Origin: an uncultured Clostridia bacterium
GTDB taxonomy: Bacteria; Bacillota; Clostridia; TANB77; CAG-508
Assembly: GCA_948745425.1 (NCBI GenBank)
Contig: CAPZDM010000083.1
Coordinates: 1 to 6,396, forward strand
DNA: 6,396 bases
Direction of reading: 5' to 3'
This document shows, piece after piece, positions 6,274 through 6,396 of the stretch. The position numbers and the translations under genes were made by a program. Position 1 is the stretch's first letter. The number at the start of each line of letters is the position of its first letter. The notes under the pieces were generated by a model. It had not been told where the DNA came from and did not search any database. It worked only from the letters and a program-made list of their open reading frames with translations.

Positions 6274-6294
6274 ATGCTATATATATTTTAGCAT
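6274..6294 (-). promoter_or_regulatory. Possible extended -10 promoter within an inverted repeat, upstream of the TSCPD gene
   Basis: On the minus strand TGCTAAAAT (6293-6285) fits an extended -10 (TG-n-TAAAAT). It is embedded in the inverted repeat ATGCTA (6274-6279) and TAGCAT (6289-6294). No good -35 is visible. A start near 6278 would place the 6225-6244 palindrome in the transcript. AT-richness makes chance matches likely. Confidence 0.3.
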
Positions 6295-6396
6295 ATATCT
6301 TTTGAAAAGTATACATTTATTAATACAATTTATATTATTTTTTTAAGTTTCGGTATTTTGCAAAAGTTTCATAGTAAACAAAAGAAATAGGCAAAT

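Noticed and set aside
6345..6370. Direct repeat AAGTTTC (6345-6351 and 6364-6370)
   Set aside because: Two 7-base copies in AT-rich sequence with 12 bases between are expected by chance and have no third copy, so this is not a CRISPR or iteron array.

Overview
This is a very AT-rich window (roughly 28% GC by eye). Every credible gene lies on the minus strand, so gene order is read from the right end to the left. The genes are a TSCPD-domain protein, a type II murB, a membrane-anchored YvcK, a bacterial-type glycogen debranching enzyme and holA. Low GC, strong AAAGGAG-type ribosome binding sites, a YvcK with two N-terminal membrane helices and a TSCPD-family (TIGR03905-like) protein point to Bacillota, most likely an uncultured gut-type member of the Clostridia. 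The family or genus cannot be read from this sequence.

Layout from right to left. 6207-6396 is an AT-rich upstream region with a possible extended -10 and two palindromes, one in the likely leader of the small TSCPD gene (5946-6197). A GC-containing stem-loop follows that gene's stop codon. The 200-base gap before murB holds a good TATAAT box and a leader hairpin whose loop is complementary to the murB Shine-Dalgarno sequence. Then come murB (4831-5745), yvcK (3338-4804), the debranching enzyme (1275-3284) and holA (125-1144). The murB-yvcK gap is 26 bases and the yvcK-debranching gap is 53 bases, with no terminator in either, so these three probably form one operon. The 130-base gap before holA carries a palindromic, REP-like repeat and a second inverted repeat. 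The left edge of the window cuts another hairpin that resembles a dispersed intergenic repeat.

Functionally the window joins peptidoglycan precursor synthesis (MurB), a regulator reported to link carbon metabolism and cell-wall growth (YvcK), mobilisation of stored glucan (debranching enzyme) and the replication clamp loader (HolA). In many Bacillota murB and yvcK sit in a murB-rapZ-yvcK-whiA cluster. Here rapZ is missing between them and a glycogen enzyme takes the place of whiA. The most striking point is that this YvcK lacks the DDGGSSG-type and PPGD-R-N ligand-site motifs typical of the family, in an otherwise intact reading frame, and ends in a long lysine/arginine tail. Two gene starts (yvcK and the TSCPD gene) are set inside the longest open frames, because the Shine-Dalgarno sequences run into or overlap the first possible start codons.
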